A DNA stretch of 25,545 nt from JAJYKN01 sp035516155 (GCA_035516155.1 DATJAP010000031.1:1-25545), one strand, 5' to 3'. Counted from the stretch's first letter, positions 15,091-23,496 are shown. The notes: a model not told the origin generated them from the letters alone. Numbers and translations are program-made.

Positions 15091-15482
15091 ACATCGCATG
15101 TGATAAATCTTCGTCTGAATTCATTTGTCTACAATGGTGGAGAACAACAGATGCCTAAAAATACTCCGCTAAACGTGATGCATAGAATCACCTGCAGCTG
15201 ACTTCTTGAAAGCTTTCTCTTTCTGTCCGCTCCCATTTTCCGCTCGAATTCCTCGAAAAATGTACTACTTTGATTGTTATCGAAATCCGTTTACCATGCT
15301 ATCTCTTATGTCATAGTGAGGCCAACGGTACCGTATTACCTTATTCGCTTCTTTTTCACTCTGATCTGAATTGTGAGCGGTTCGACGGGTTCTCGTTGCC
15401 CTGGACGAGGTTGGAGTGGCATCAGCGAATCTCGGGAGATCTCAAGAAACAGCTTTAGATAATCTGCTTTCAGAAATAGAAT
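15091..15482. other. Intergenic stretch without a recognisable gene
   Basis: Nearly 400 bases between the HD-GYP gene and the next promoter. It is less GC-rich than its surroundings. Its only longer frame (15270-15458) has no ribosome site and no motif. I see no repeat or RNA gene here. Confidence 0.5.
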
Positions 15483-15511
15483 TTGACAGGAGCAAGGCCG
15501 AATGTTATAGC
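15483..15511 (+). promoter_or_regulatory. Promoter of the leader RNA and CBS gene
   Basis: TTGACA (15483-15488, perfect), a 17-base spacer and TATAGC (15506-15511). The transcript would begin near 15518, about 150 bases before the CBS start codon, and run through a structured leader. Confidence 0.55.
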
Positions 15512-15517
15512 TTGGTC

Positions 15518-15666
15518 AAGAACACCACAGCAACAGAATTAAGCTGAGTCCTTTGTAGAAAGGGTTTGGTCAAGGGTAGGCTCCCGGGGGGGAGAGAGCC
15601 GAGTTGCCGAAGATACAGGTCTTCAGGTCGCTCGGCTTTTTTTACTTCACGAAAGGAGGTAATTTT
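15518..15666 (+). ncRNA. Structured 5' leader or small RNA ahead of the CBS gene; possible attenuator or riboswitch
   Basis: The leader can form two exclusive structures. In one, AGCCGAG (15597-15603) pairs with CTCGGCT (15631-15637) around an inner hairpin GAAGA/TCTTC (15609-15613 with 15620-15624), ending in seven T. In the other, GGCTC (15579-15583) pairs with GAGCC (15596-15600) and takes bases needed for the terminator stem. A nested CTCCC/GGGAG hairpin is also possible. A direct repeat TTGGTCAAG occurs at 15512-15520 and 15566-15574. The ribosome site AAAGGAGGT (15652-15660) lies after the terminator. This layout fits transcription attenuation, or a roughly 125-base small RNA. I could not assign it to a known riboswitch class. 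Confidence 0.45.
15597..15643 (+). terminator. Intrinsic terminator inside the leader
   Basis: A 7-bp GC-rich stem AGCCGAG/CTCGGCT with a nested 5-bp hairpin in its loop is followed directly by a run of seven T (15637-15643). It stands between the promoter at 15483 and the CBS start codon at 15667, so read-through must be allowed or controlled for the gene to be expressed. Confidence 0.6.
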
Positions 15667-16134
15667 ATGTACGCATCCATTACTGTTGGTCAGGTGCTTA
15701 GGGCAAAAGGGCATGGCTTTCATGCGGTTGGTCCGGAAGCAACTGCGTATGACGCTCTCGAGATTATGGCGGAAAAAAATGTCGGTGCTTTACTCGTCAT
15801 AGAGGGCGGCAACCTCGCGGGAGTTTTCTCTGAACGCGATTATGCCCGCAAAGTGATCCTGAAAGGGAAATCATCGAAGAACACGAAGGTGCGGGAGCTT
15901 ATGAGCAGCCCGCCGATAACCGTCGGCTCCCAAACATCGTTGCGGGATTGCATGGTCCTCATGACCGAAAACCATATTCGCCATTTACCGGTCATCAACG
16001 ACGGCGTGCTCATGGGAGTTATGAGCATCGGCGACGTGGTCAATGCGATCATTTCAGAGCAGACAACAGCGATCAAGGAGCTTGAGAATTATATCGCCGG
16101 AAACGAATATACCTGCGAGGCCGTCACCACGTAG
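15667..16134 (+). CDS. Two-CBS-domain protein
   Basis: Protein of 155 residues made of a CBS pair (Bateman module) and little else. CBS1 is about 18-67 with GALLVIEGGNLAGVFSERD, CBS2 about 78-133 with HLPVINDGVLMGVMSIGDV. Such modules bind adenine nucleotides (AMP, ATP, SAM) or other ligands and regulate partner proteins. There is no fused enzyme or transport domain, so it must act on another protein. AAAGGAGGT six bases before ATG 15667 is the strongest ribosome site in this part of the window and fixes the start. An earlier start at 15604 would fall inside the terminator stem. The gene seems to be controlled by the structured leader. Confidence 0.92.
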   Translation: MYASITVGQVLRAKGHGFHAVGPEATAYDALEIMAEKNVGALLVIEGGNLAGVFSERDYARKVILKGKSSKNTKVRELMSSPPITVGSQTSLRDCMVLMTENHIRHLPVINDGVLMGVMSIGDVVNAIISEQTTAIKELENYIAGNEYTCEAVTT

Positions 16135-16183
16135 TTTCAGGTCACGAAATGCCCCAGTCCCCGGTTTTCCCCGCAAGCGCTTA

Positions 16184-16217
16184 TGCTTCCGTCATCGATG
16201 ATGCGATGACGGAAGCA
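16184..16217. repeat. 14-bp perfect inverted repeat flanked by an 8-bp direct repeat
   Basis: TGCTTCCGTCATCG (16184-16197) and its complement (16204-16217) enclose a six-base loop ATGATG. CCGCAAGC occurs on both sides in direct orientation (16171-16178 and 16222-16229). There is no T-run, so it is not a typical intrinsic terminator. It could be a terminator or mRNA stabiliser for the CBS gene, or a small palindromic element of the REP type. Confidence 0.5.
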
Positions 16218-16327
16218 ATAACCGCAAGCTGTCCATGACGACATGATTTATTAACATTCCAAATCCGCTATCTTCGTGGTATTATCCTGCCATTGACGTG
16301 CAATTCTGCAAAAAGCGAGGGTGCGGA

Positions 16328-16513
16328 ATGGTTCCGAATATTGATTACAGCTTGTGTCAGGGATGCGGGGGATGCGCCGAAGCGTATCCGATGCTTTTCG
16401 AGATGCGCGATGAAAAGGCATGGGTCATTCATGCCGAAACGTTCGATGCTGAAAAATTCAAGGGGATACTTACTATCTGCCCCTACTATGCCATAACAAT
16501 CGAACAGGGATGA
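16328..16513 (+). CDS. Small ferredoxin with one [4Fe-4S] cluster
   Basis: Protein of 61 residues. CQGCGGC (Cys10, 13, 16) followed by a distant Cys51-Pro52 is the ligand set of a single-cluster ferredoxin of the Desulfovibrio/Thermotoga type, a small cytosolic electron carrier. The start at ATG 16328 has GAGGG seven bases before it. A GTG ten codons earlier gives an odd Cys-containing extension without a ribosome site. TATTAT (16280-16285) may be its -10 box. It is a single gene between the CBS gene and the convergent hydrolase; its redox partner is not evident from the neighbours. Confidence 0.88.
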   Translation: MVPNIDYSLCQGCGGCAEAYPMLFEMRDEKAWVIHAETFDAEKFKGILTICPYYAITIEQG

Positions 16514-16595
16514 GCCGTCAGAAGCGGTGCGCCGTAGGGAGGAGCCCCGTGAGGCTTTCAGTTCTCCGGGGGCGCGGAAGATTCCCGCGATTGGT

Positions 16596-17924
16596 TCACG
16601 GCGCGGCCGTGATGGTATCCAACAGCTGGTTGAATGATTGCCGTACACCGTCGTTGTTCAGGATGCCGGTGTGAGTTTCATCGAATCCCATGATTTTGGT
16701 GGCTGATTTCTGCGCGTAGGGCGTGAGCTGGGAACGGAGCATGATAGTTCCGTCGCTGCTTTCCCCCAGGTTGAACCTTGATGTCTCGTGATAGGAGAAA
16801 AAAAGATAGTAGGGAAGCTGTTTCGGAAACGGCTTGCCCGTAAGGGTCTGCAGAAATTCGCTTTTCGTCGCGATGTCCCGCCAAACCGGCACCACGACCG
16901 GCGCATTCTCGACCCCTTTTTCCGCATTTTCGTCTCCACCATAAGGGGTGGAAAACGAGCAGAACATCTTAAGCGATGAGGGGAACATCCCTTCCGAGAG
17001 CTTGTTGATGGCCGAGAGGGCTACCAGACCCCCCATGCTATAGCCAACGAGCACGATTCTGCGTCCGCCCTCCTTCGCATTTTTATCGATGTCCCTGATA
17101 ACCTCAGCCAGCAGCGATCCCATTGTATCGAGACGAAGCCCTGATGGATAATAGAAAAACAGGGGCTGAAACCGGCTTCGATCCATCCCTGCCACAAGAT
17201 ACTTCCAATCACGTGGCGTTCCGCTAATCCCGTGGACAAAAAGGACCGTCGTCTTTTTTGCGTCAAAGTTCTCCAGACCGAAGACAAATCCCTGCGTGTG
17301 CTCTATCAATTGCGATGGATTGTAGAGGCCGGTATTGCCGTAGCGAGGATCGAAAAACTCGTCATCGAGCGAGGCATAGACATAGGTGGTCGGCCTGACC
17401 TTTTCATGGACGCGAAAAGCAACTTCGCCCGGGTGTTCACGATCGACGATGATGGCCGGTCCTTCTATGATGGCCCTGTTGCGGGATTGTTCGGGATTAA
17501 CGATGACCGACGCCTTTCCAACCAGTTCTTCGCTCTCGAAGTCACCATCGCCGTCCAGATCCGCAAAAACATAGAGATCATAACTGCCCACAGGGAGAAA
17601 GGCCATATAGGTATCCGTCGAAACAGGGATCTGAACCAGGTCGACCTTTTCGTTCTGCTGATACTTGCTGCACACCGCAACGAGAAGCAGCGGTTCGTTC
17701 TGTTTCTGAAGCCTCTTGATAGGCCCCCTGAGGATCATGGAATTTTCAGGATCAATCTGATTGAGCGCCGCAACACTGGGAAAATAACGGTAGGTCTGGT
17801 GCCGGTGCGCCTGCTGGGTATAAAAGCCGACGTAATCGCAACCGTTCAGAGACAAAAGGGCGAATAGCAGAAAAAAAAGAAGTGAGAACTGTTTCTGCCG
17901 ATAGGCTGGTCGACTGGGAGGCAT
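16596..17924 (-). CDS. Lipoprotein alpha/beta hydrolase (lipase/esterase-like)
   Basis: Protein of 442 residues. A signal sequence ends in the lipobox LNGC (Cys29), so it is probably a membrane-anchored lipoprotein facing the periplasm or outside. Residues about 75-175 form a beta-rich domain with a calcium-loop-like segment DLDGDGDFESEE (122-133). The hydrolase domain begins near 225 with VLFVHGISGTPRDW (oxyanion region), nucleophile Ser296 in GYSMGG, Asp391 in SSDGTI and His418 in THTGIL, a complete catalytic triad. The substrate is unknown; lipid or ester hydrolysis is likely from the fold. AAGGAGG stands about 14 bases before ATG 17924, which is far, but no nearer start codon exists. It precedes no other gene of its strand closely and may be a single transcript. 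Confidence 0.88.
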   Translation of the reverse strand: MPPSRPAYRQKQFSLLFFLLFALLSLNGCDYVGFYTQQAHRHQTYRYFPSVAALNQIDPENSMILRGPIKRLQKQNEPLLLVAVCSKYQQNEKVDLVQIPVSTDTYMAFLPVGSYDLYVFADLDGDGDFESEELVGKASVIVNPEQSRNRAIIEGPAIIVDREHPGEVAFRVHEKVRPTTYVYASLDDEFFDPRYGNTGLYNPSQLIEHTQGFVFGLENFDAKKTTVLFVHGISGTPRDWKYLVAGMDRSRFQPLFFYYPSGLRLDTMGSLLAEVIRDIDKNAKEGGRRIVLVGYSMGGLVALSAINKLSEGMFPSSLKMFCSFSTPYGGDENAEKGVENAPVVVPVWRDIATKSEFLQTLTGKPFPKQLPYYLFFSYHETSRFNLGESSDGTIMLRSQLTPYAQKSATKIMGFDETHTGILNNDGVRQSFNQLLDTITAAP

Positions 17925-18071
17925 GGGGTGCTGACGAACCTCCTTTTCCTACACTATAGCAGAAGGCGCTGCTCCAGTAAATGCTTTTTGCGGACTTGCC
18001 CGGTGCGATGGAGGGGAGAGCCAGAGGCGACCAGCTTGTACATGGAAGCCACTGCCGCCGGCGCTTGTAAT

Positions 18072-20222
18072 TTAAGCCGCCTTCAGCCTTTCTATGCCTG
18101 TCTTTTCGTAAAAGCCCCGACCTGTCTTCGCCATATCCAGGAGGAAGGGGGGCGGTTTGAACCGTTCACCGTATTTCTGGCTGTAGCTTTCAAGTTTGTC
18201 AACGATGGTTTTCGCGCCGAGCTTGTCCGCATACCGAAGCAGCCCACCACGGAAAGGAGGAAAGCCGATGCCAAAAACAAGCGCCCCATCGAGAAGGTCA
18301 GGCCTGTCTATGACCTTCTCTTCAAGACAGAGCGCCGCTTCTTTGAACATAAGAAGAAGAGGCCGCTCAACAACCTCCTGAGAGTCGATCGTTCCCGCAC
18401 TGCCTGTTCTCTGCAGTATCCTGCCATAGACGGAACGATCCGGTCGCCTGCGTTTCCTCCCCTCGTACTGGTAAAAGCCCTTGCCGTTTTTCTTTCCATA
18501 ATAACCTTCCGTATATAAGGTTTTCAGCAGCGGTGACGGTTTGACGCGGTCGCCCAACCCCTGCTCCAGGATATCCGCTACCTTGTGAGCAATGTCGATG
18601 CCGATTTCGTCGAGCAGGATGAAAGCTCCCATGGGCATGCCGAACGAAAGCAGGGCCTCGTCAATCTTCTCGATCGTGTTTCCCTGCTCAAGCATCGTAG
18701 CGGCCTCATTCAGGTAGGGCATGAGAATGCGGTTGACCAGAAAGCCCGGGCCGTCATTCACGACCACGGGAAGCTTGCCGAGCCTGCGAGCGAGCGCCGC
18801 GATTGTTGCAATAGTTTCCGCGGAGGTTTTTTTGCCCCTGATCACTTCAACGAGCGGCATCTTCTCTACAGGATTGAAAAAGTGCATCCCCGCGACGCGC
18901 TCGGGGTGTGTCGAGGCAAGTGCCAGGTCGGTGATGGAGAGGGATGAGGTGTTTGAAGCATAGATCGCTCCGTCTTTTGCGACTGCTTCGAAATCGCGCA
19001 GCACCGATTTTTTAACGTTCATATTCTCAACGACCGCCTCGACTGCCACGTCGACTTTTCCGAAGCCTGAATAATCGGTAACTCCCGAGATCCGGTCAAA
19101 GCCGTCGCGCGCCTGGATTGCGCTCAGGACACCCCTCTCCCGCCGCTTCCTGAATATTTGCCAGGCTTCCCGGAGACCGGATGCCACCGCCCCGGTATTA
19201 ATGTCCTTCAAACGCACGTCAATACCTTTTTCCCCGAAGAGCTGGGCGATGCCGCCCCCCATGACCCCTGCGCCGAGAACGCCGGCGTACCGGATAATGA
19301 CGGAGGGGCGGTGAAGATCTTTCTTCAGCAACTCTTGGAGGTAGAAGAGAGAAGTGAGATTTTTTGAAATTTCGGTCGGGGCAAGATCGCCAAGCAGTTT
19401 TGCTTCAATCGCATATCCCGCTTCGCTGCCATGCGCCAGACCGTAGCGGACCGCTTTCAGTGCAGCGAGCGGAGCGGGGTAATTCCCGCGCGTTTCCCGA
19501 AGCACAGTGTTGTGCGCGGACCGGTAGATGATGGTCCTCGTCAGAGGACTGCTTTCCAGCAAGCGGTTGACGAGCGGTCTCTTTGCACGGATGCCTGTGG
19601 GCCGCGGTTTGCCGATCGCTTTTTTTGCCAGGCCAATGGCACGATCCAGAAGGATTTCTTTAAAGGTGACTTCATCGGCCAGGCCTATGCTCCGCGCTTT
19701 TTGAGCAAAAACAGACTTGCCCGTCAGGATCATGTCGAGTGCGTTCGCAAGCCCCGTGATGCGCGGCAGCCGCTGGGTGCCGCCGAAGCCGGGGATGATG
19801 CCAAGCTTCACTTCAGGGAGGGCAAGGGCGGTTTTCTGGTCGTTGCTGACGACGCGATAGGTACAGGCAAGCGCGAGTTCCAGCCCGCCTCCCATGCAGG
19901 GACCGTGGATTGCAGCCACGGTAGCGAAGGGCAGGGCTTCGAGTTTATTCAGCACGCTCTGTCCTTTTCGGGAAAGACGCTCCCCGGCTTCCCTGTCAGT
20001 GATGCCCTTGATTTCCGCGATATCGGCGCCCACAATAAAATTGCTCTCTTTGCCACTCCGGAATACGAGCGCTCGTATCTCCCTCTTCCCAGCCAGTTCG
20101 CCGAGGAGTCTGTCCAACTCCTCCATGACCGGCGTGGTGAGTTTGTTAACCTTATCGCCGGGAAGGTCAAAAGTGAGGATCGCGACACCTTCTTTGTCTA
20201 TTCTATAATTGAAAGCCGACAT
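18072..20222 (-). CDS. FadJ/FadB-like enoyl-CoA hydratase / 3-hydroxyacyl-CoA dehydrogenase
   Basis: Two-function beta-oxidation enzyme of 716 residues, the length of FadJ. The N-terminal crotonase domain has the oxyanion segment HGPCMGGGLELAL with Glu115, and the second catalytic Glu137 in LPEVKLGIIPGFGG. The NAD-binding site GVLGAGVMGGGIAQ (about 314-327) opens the dehydrogenase domain, with catalytic His447 in MHFFNPVEKMPLVEV and the 3HCDH C-terminal domains after it. It hydrates trans-2-enoyl-CoA and oxidises the product to 3-ketoacyl-CoA. The start at 20222 has GAGG five bases before it. The frame stays open to a TTG at 20312, overlapping the thiolase end, but no ribosome site is there. 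It lies 73 bases after the thiolase gene, whose product takes the next step. Confidence 0.94.
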   Translation of the reverse strand: MSAFNYRIDKEGVAILTFDLPGDKVNKLTTPVMEELDRLLGELAGKREIRALVFRSGKESNFIVGADIAEIKGITDREAGERLSRKGQSVLNKLEALPFATVAAIHGPCMGGGLELALACTYRVVSNDQKTALALPEVKLGIIPGFGGTQRLPRITGLANALDMILTGKSVFAQKARSIGLADEVTFKEILLDRAIGLAKKAIGKPRPTGIRAKRPLVNRLLESSPLTRTIIYRSAHNTVLRETRGNYPAPLAALKAVRYGLAHGSEAGYAIEAKLLGDLAPTEISKNLTSLFYLQELLKKDLHRPSVIIRYAGVLGAGVMGGGIAQLFGEKGIDVRLKDINTGAVASGLREAWQIFRKRRERGVLSAIQARDGFDRISGVTDYSGFGKVDVAVEAVVENMNVKKSVLRDFEAVAKDGAIYASNTSSLSITDLALASTHPERVAGMHFFNPVEKMPLVEVIRGKKTSAETIATIAALARRLGKLPVVVNDGPGFLVNRILMPYLNEAATMLEQGNTIEKIDEALLSFGMPMGAFILLDEIGIDIAHKVADILEQGLGDRVKPSPLLKTLYTEGYYGKKNGKGFYQYEGRKRRRPDRSVYGRILQRTGSAGTIDSQEVVERPLLLMFKEAALCLEEKVIDRPDLLDGALVFGIGFPPFRGGLLRYADKLGAKTIVDKLESYSQKYGERFKPPPFLLDMAKTGRGFYEKTGIERLKAA

Positions 20223-20295
20223 AGGAACCTCGCATTCGAGTTCAATACTCATCTTCGGCAGCAAGCTGACGCTCCTTTTTTCTGAGTCCTTGAGG

Positions 20296-21579
20296 TCAAC
20301 TACGCTCAACAATCATGGCCCCGCCCTGACCGCCGCCGATGCAGAGTGTGGCAATGCCGGTCGAGAGGCCCCGACGCTCCATTTCCTTCAGGAGCGTTAT
20401 GATGATCCGAAGGCCCGATGAACCCACAGGGTGCCCCAAAGCAATCGCACCACCGTTTACATTCATGATATCGCGCCGAAACTCGCCGAGCGGCTCCTGG
20501 CCGGGAAGATTCTTGTCAAAATACTCCTTCGACACGGCGGCCCGCTCGACGGCAATGATCTGAGCCGCAAAAGCCTCATTCAACTCTATGAGGTCAATGT
20601 CTTTCATGGTCATGCCCGCACGCTTCAAAACCTTATTCGTAGCATAGAGCGGACTGATGCCCATGCGGGCCGGTTCGAACCCGGCAAAGGCCACGGCCCT
20701 GATGCGGCCAAGCGGGCTGTAGCCCATCTCTCGTGCACGGTCGGAGTTCATGATAACTGCAGCAACAGCGCCGTCGGTGATCGGCGACGAATTCCCGGCC
20801 GTGACAGTTCCCGACCGTTTATCGAAATAAGGATTCAGTTTTTGCAGAGCCTCCAGGGTCTGGTTTTTGCGCGGTCCGATGTCTTCTGTAACAGCCTCGA
20901 ACCCCGGCGGTACATAGAAGGGAATGATCTCGTTTTTGAACTTTCCCGCCTCATTAGCTGCTGCCCATCGCCGGTGGCTTTCGAGGGCGTACTCGTCCTG
21001 TTCGCGGCGGGTGATCGCGAAATCCCGCACGAGCACCTCAGCGGTCTCGCCCATGATGAGCCCGGAGACTGGATCGGTCAGTCCTTCCGTGAGGCCGATA
21101 ACAGGTACAAAATCCTTCGGCCGGAGCGAAAGGATTGCCCGGATTCGGCCGCCGACCGTTTTGGAGCGCTGCACGCTGGTCAGAACATTACGAAGTTTCT
21201 TCCTTATATAGAAAGAATAGTTGGACATGGATTCCACGCCCCCGACCACCACAACCTCGCTCATACCCGCAAGGATCTGGGCATAGGCGCTTGCTACGGC
21301 CTGCATGCCCGACGCACAGTTCCGTTGCACGCTGTAAGCAGGGACCCGCTCGGGAATCCCAGCGCGGAGGGCGATAACCCGGGCGATGTTGGCGGCTTCC
21401 GCCGGCATCCCCGCGTTGCCCACAATCACCTCGTCAATGCGTTCCCGGTCGAGCCCAGTGCGCGCGACAATCTCCCTGACCGCAACCGCACCAAGGTCGA
21501 CAGCAGGTACATCCTTGAAGGCAGTGCCAGCCTTCGCATAGGGGGTTCGCAAGCCATCTATGATGACGACTTCTTTCAT
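20296..21579 (-). CDS. FadI-like acetyl-CoA C-acyltransferase (3-ketoacyl-CoA thiolase)
   Basis: Thiolase of 427 residues, close to FadI in length. The acyl-accepting cysteine is Cys88 in VQRNCASGMQA, the catalytic His is His383 in GGAIALGHPVGSSG, and the second cysteine is Cys413 in CIGGGQGGA. The N-terminus MKEVVIIDGLRTPYAKAG is typical. It cleaves 3-ketoacyl-CoA with CoA to acetyl-CoA and a shortened acyl-CoA, and would pair with the FadJ-like protein as a trifunctional complex. Biosynthetic (PhaA) use is less likely given the neighbours. GAGG eight bases before ATG 21579 supports the start. It lies 116 bases after the acyl-CoA ligase gene. Confidence 0.94.
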   Translation of the reverse strand: MKEVVIIDGLRTPYAKAGTAFKDVPAVDLGAVAVREIVARTGLDRERIDEVIVGNAGMPAEAANIARVIALRAGIPERVPAYSVQRNCASGMQAVASAYAQILAGMSEVVVVGGVESMSNYSFYIRKKLRNVLTSVQRSKTVGGRIRAILSLRPKDFVPVIGLTEGLTDPVSGLIMGETAEVLVRDFAITRREQDEYALESHRRWAAANEAGKFKNEIIPFYVPPGFEAVTEDIGPRKNQTLEALQKLNPYFDKRSGTVTAGNSSPITDGAVAAVIMNSDRAREMGYSPLGRIRAVAFAGFEPARMGISPLYATNKVLKRAGMTMKDIDLIELNEAFAAQIIAVERAAVSKEYFDKNLPGQEPLGEFRRDIMNVNGGAIALGHPVGSSGLRIIITLLKEMERRGLSTGIATLCIGGGQGGAMIVERS

Positions 21580-21695
21580 GAGTATTGCCTCGGCAAAGAG
21601 GAAGTGCTGTGCCGGATGGGTAGTGAAGAGCAGATATCTGCTTCACGGAGCTGATTTCAGGATTGTGCCGTATAATAATCCCGATTCTTAATTAA

Positions 21696-23402
21696 CTATT
21701 TCGCTTCCATGTTCTTCATTTCTTCATCCCGCAGCACCCTGCGAAGCACTTTTCCGACCAGGGTTTTCGGAAGCTGGTTGCGAAATTCAACTTCTTTCGG
21801 CACTTTGAACTTCGACAGCTGTTCACGGCAGTACTGGATAATCTCCTCGGCTGTCGCAGTTGTTCCTTCTTTCAAGACGATGAATGCTTTAATCTTCTCC
21901 CCAAGATATTCCTCGTGCGGGATTCCGACAACCACCGCTTCCTTGACCTTGGGGTGCATGTAGAGCACTTCCTCGACTTCACGGGGATACACATTCTCTC
22001 CGACGGTCTTGATCATGTCTTTGATGCGGTCCACGATGAAGAAGTAGCCGTCCGCATCCATCCTTGCTATGTCGCCGGTATACAGCCATCCATTCCGCAG
22101 CGCCAGCGCCGTTTCCGCTGGTTTGTTCCAGTAGCCCCTCATGACTTGCGGTCCTTTGATGACGAGCTCTCCCGTCTCACCGATGGAGAGCGACTTTTCG
22201 CCGGTCTCGATGTCCACAATTTGGGCGTCAGTGTCCGGCCATGGGAGGCCGATGCTGCCCACTTTGCGCCTGCCGAAAATCGGATTCGCATGGGTCACCG
22301 GCGACGCTTCTGAAAGTCCATATCCTTCGACGATTCTTCCTCCTGTCACGCGCTCGAATTGCTCTTGGACCTCGTGCATAAGCGGACCGGCGCCGCTCAG
22401 GGCGACCTTCAGCGATGACAGATCGTACTTCCGGACCTTGGGGTAATGGCTGATGGCAAGGTACATTGCCTGGATACCCGGGAATATCTGGGGCCTGAAC
22501 TTTTCAATGAATCGCAGAACCTCCTTCGTATGGAACTTGGGAAGAAGGAGCAGCTCGGCGCCGATGAGAATGCCGAGATTCATCGCCGTTGTCATCCCGT
22601 AAACATGGAAAAAGGGGATTACAGCGAGAATGGTCACATTACTTTCATTCCCGAGTGTAAGCCAGGCCTTGCTCTGTACGGCGTTCACTACGAGGTTGCG
22701 ATGGGTGAGGACAGCGCCTTTCGGTATCCCGGTAGTCCCGCCCGTGTACTGCAGCAGCGCGACATCATCAGGGGACACTGTTGCATCAGGTGCGGAAGCG
22801 TCCTGATCCCTCAGGATTTCGAGAAAATCGTAGATAGGAGGCGTGCGTTTTACAGGAACCCATTCCCGATCCATCCGCGCCTTTAGCGGGTAAAGAAGGT
22901 TTAAGGGAAAGGGGAGATAATCCTTGATGCCGCAGAGGATGAGGTGTGTGACCTTTGTCCGCGCAATGACACGGGAAATCACAGGATAGAACATGTCGAC
23001 CGCTACCAGCGTCCCCGCGCCGCTGTCCTTGAGCTGCACTTCCAGCTCATGCTCATGGTACAGCGGGTTGGTAGGGACAGCCACGGCGCCGGTTCGAAGC
23101 GTCCCGTAATAGGCAATGACCATCTGCGGGATATTGGGCAGCATGAGCGCGACGCGGTCGCCTTTTTTCACGCCCAGCGCCCTGAGGGCTCGTCCGAACC
23201 GGTTCGCAAGCTTATCGAGCTCGCGGTAGGTTATCTTCTTCCCGTAAAAAAGGAGCGCATTATGATCTGGGTATTGCCGTGCATTCTGTTCAAGAACGGT
23301 TCCAAGCGCAATCTCGGGGTAGGTAAGGCTGGGAGGAACGCTGGTTTCATAAGAACGGAGCCACGGACGTTCATAATCTATCGTGGGCATAACAGCAACC
23401 AT
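21696..23402 (-). CDS. Long-chain fatty acid-CoA ligase (FadD-like AMP-forming ligase)
   Basis: Adenylate-forming enzyme of 568 residues, of the size of FadD. Motifs in order: YTGGTTGIPKGAVLTH (219-234) for ATP, EGYGLSEASP (359-368), YTGDIARMDADGYFFIVDR (441-459), KDMIKTVGENVYPREVE (461-477) and the catalytic Lys551 in PKTLVGKVLRR. It activates fatty acids to acyl-CoA at the inner membrane and so feeds the two enzymes encoded after it. The frame is open 55 codons upstream, but GGAGGGAGG ends six bases before ATG 23402 and fixes the start. Chain-length preference cannot be read from the sequence. Confidence 0.94.
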   Translation of the reverse strand: MVAVMPTIDYERPWLRSYETSVPPSLTYPEIALGTVLEQNARQYPDHNALLFYGKKITYRELDKLANRFGRALRALGVKKGDRVALMLPNIPQMVIAYYGTLRTGAVAVPTNPLYHEHELEVQLKDSGAGTLVAVDMFYPVISRVIARTKVTHLILCGIKDYLPFPLNLLYPLKARMDREWVPVKRTPPIYDFLEILRDQDASAPDATVSPDDVALLQYTGGTTGIPKGAVLTHRNLVVNAVQSKAWLTLGNESNVTILAVIPFFHVYGMTTAMNLGILIGAELLLLPKFHTKEVLRFIEKFRPQIFPGIQAMYLAISHYPKVRKYDLSSLKVALSGAGPLMHEVQEQFERVTGGRIVEGYGLSEASPVTHANPIFGRRKVGSIGLPWPDTDAQIVDIETGEKSLSIGETGELVIKGPQVMRGYWNKPAETALALRNGWLYTGDIARMDADGYFFIVDRIKDMIKTVGENVYPREVEEVLYMHPKVKEAVVVGIPHEEYLGEKIKAFIVLKEGTTATAEEIIQYCREQLSKFKVPKEVEFRNQLPKTLVGKVLRRVLRDEEMKNMEAK

Positions 23403-23450
23403 GGAGAACCTCCCTCCTGGTTTGGCGCCTTCCCGTCTGTTCGGGCGGTG

Positions 23451-23496
23451 TGAATAATTCAGAGGGAAACTATCCTTAATCTCTACTACTATTATA
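23451..23496 (-). promoter_or_regulatory. Promoter -10 and candidate operator of the fatty-acid operon
   Basis: On the minus strand a perfect TATAAT (23496-23491) has a poor -35 (GGAACA at 17 bases), so an activator or an extended -10 may help. Downstream of the expected start, at 23451-23461, lies TGAATAATTCA, an 11-base perfect palindrome about 50 bases before the start codon. Its half-site TGAAT is like the TGAATGA of TetR-type FadR regulators, but the spacing is shorter, so the regulator is not assigned. Confidence 0.4.

Noticed and set aside
15270..15458. 62-codon frame between the HD-GYP gene and the leader
   Set aside because: No ribosome site, no motif, and low-quality composition for a gene.
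15585..15630. Glycine riboswitch
   Set aside because: GGAGAG, GCCGAAG and TCAGG occur in order, but the spacing is much too short and the rest of the aptamer is missing.
15541..15640. c-di-GMP-I (GEMM) riboswitch before the CBS gene
   Set aside because: Only the 3' text GCCGAGTTGCCGAAG is similar. The conserved GGCAAACC and GACGCAAAGC segments of the 5' half are not present upstream, so the class is not supported.
20431..21654. 407-codon plus-strand frame over the thiolase gene
   Set aside because: Antisense shadow; the minus strand encodes a complete thiolase.
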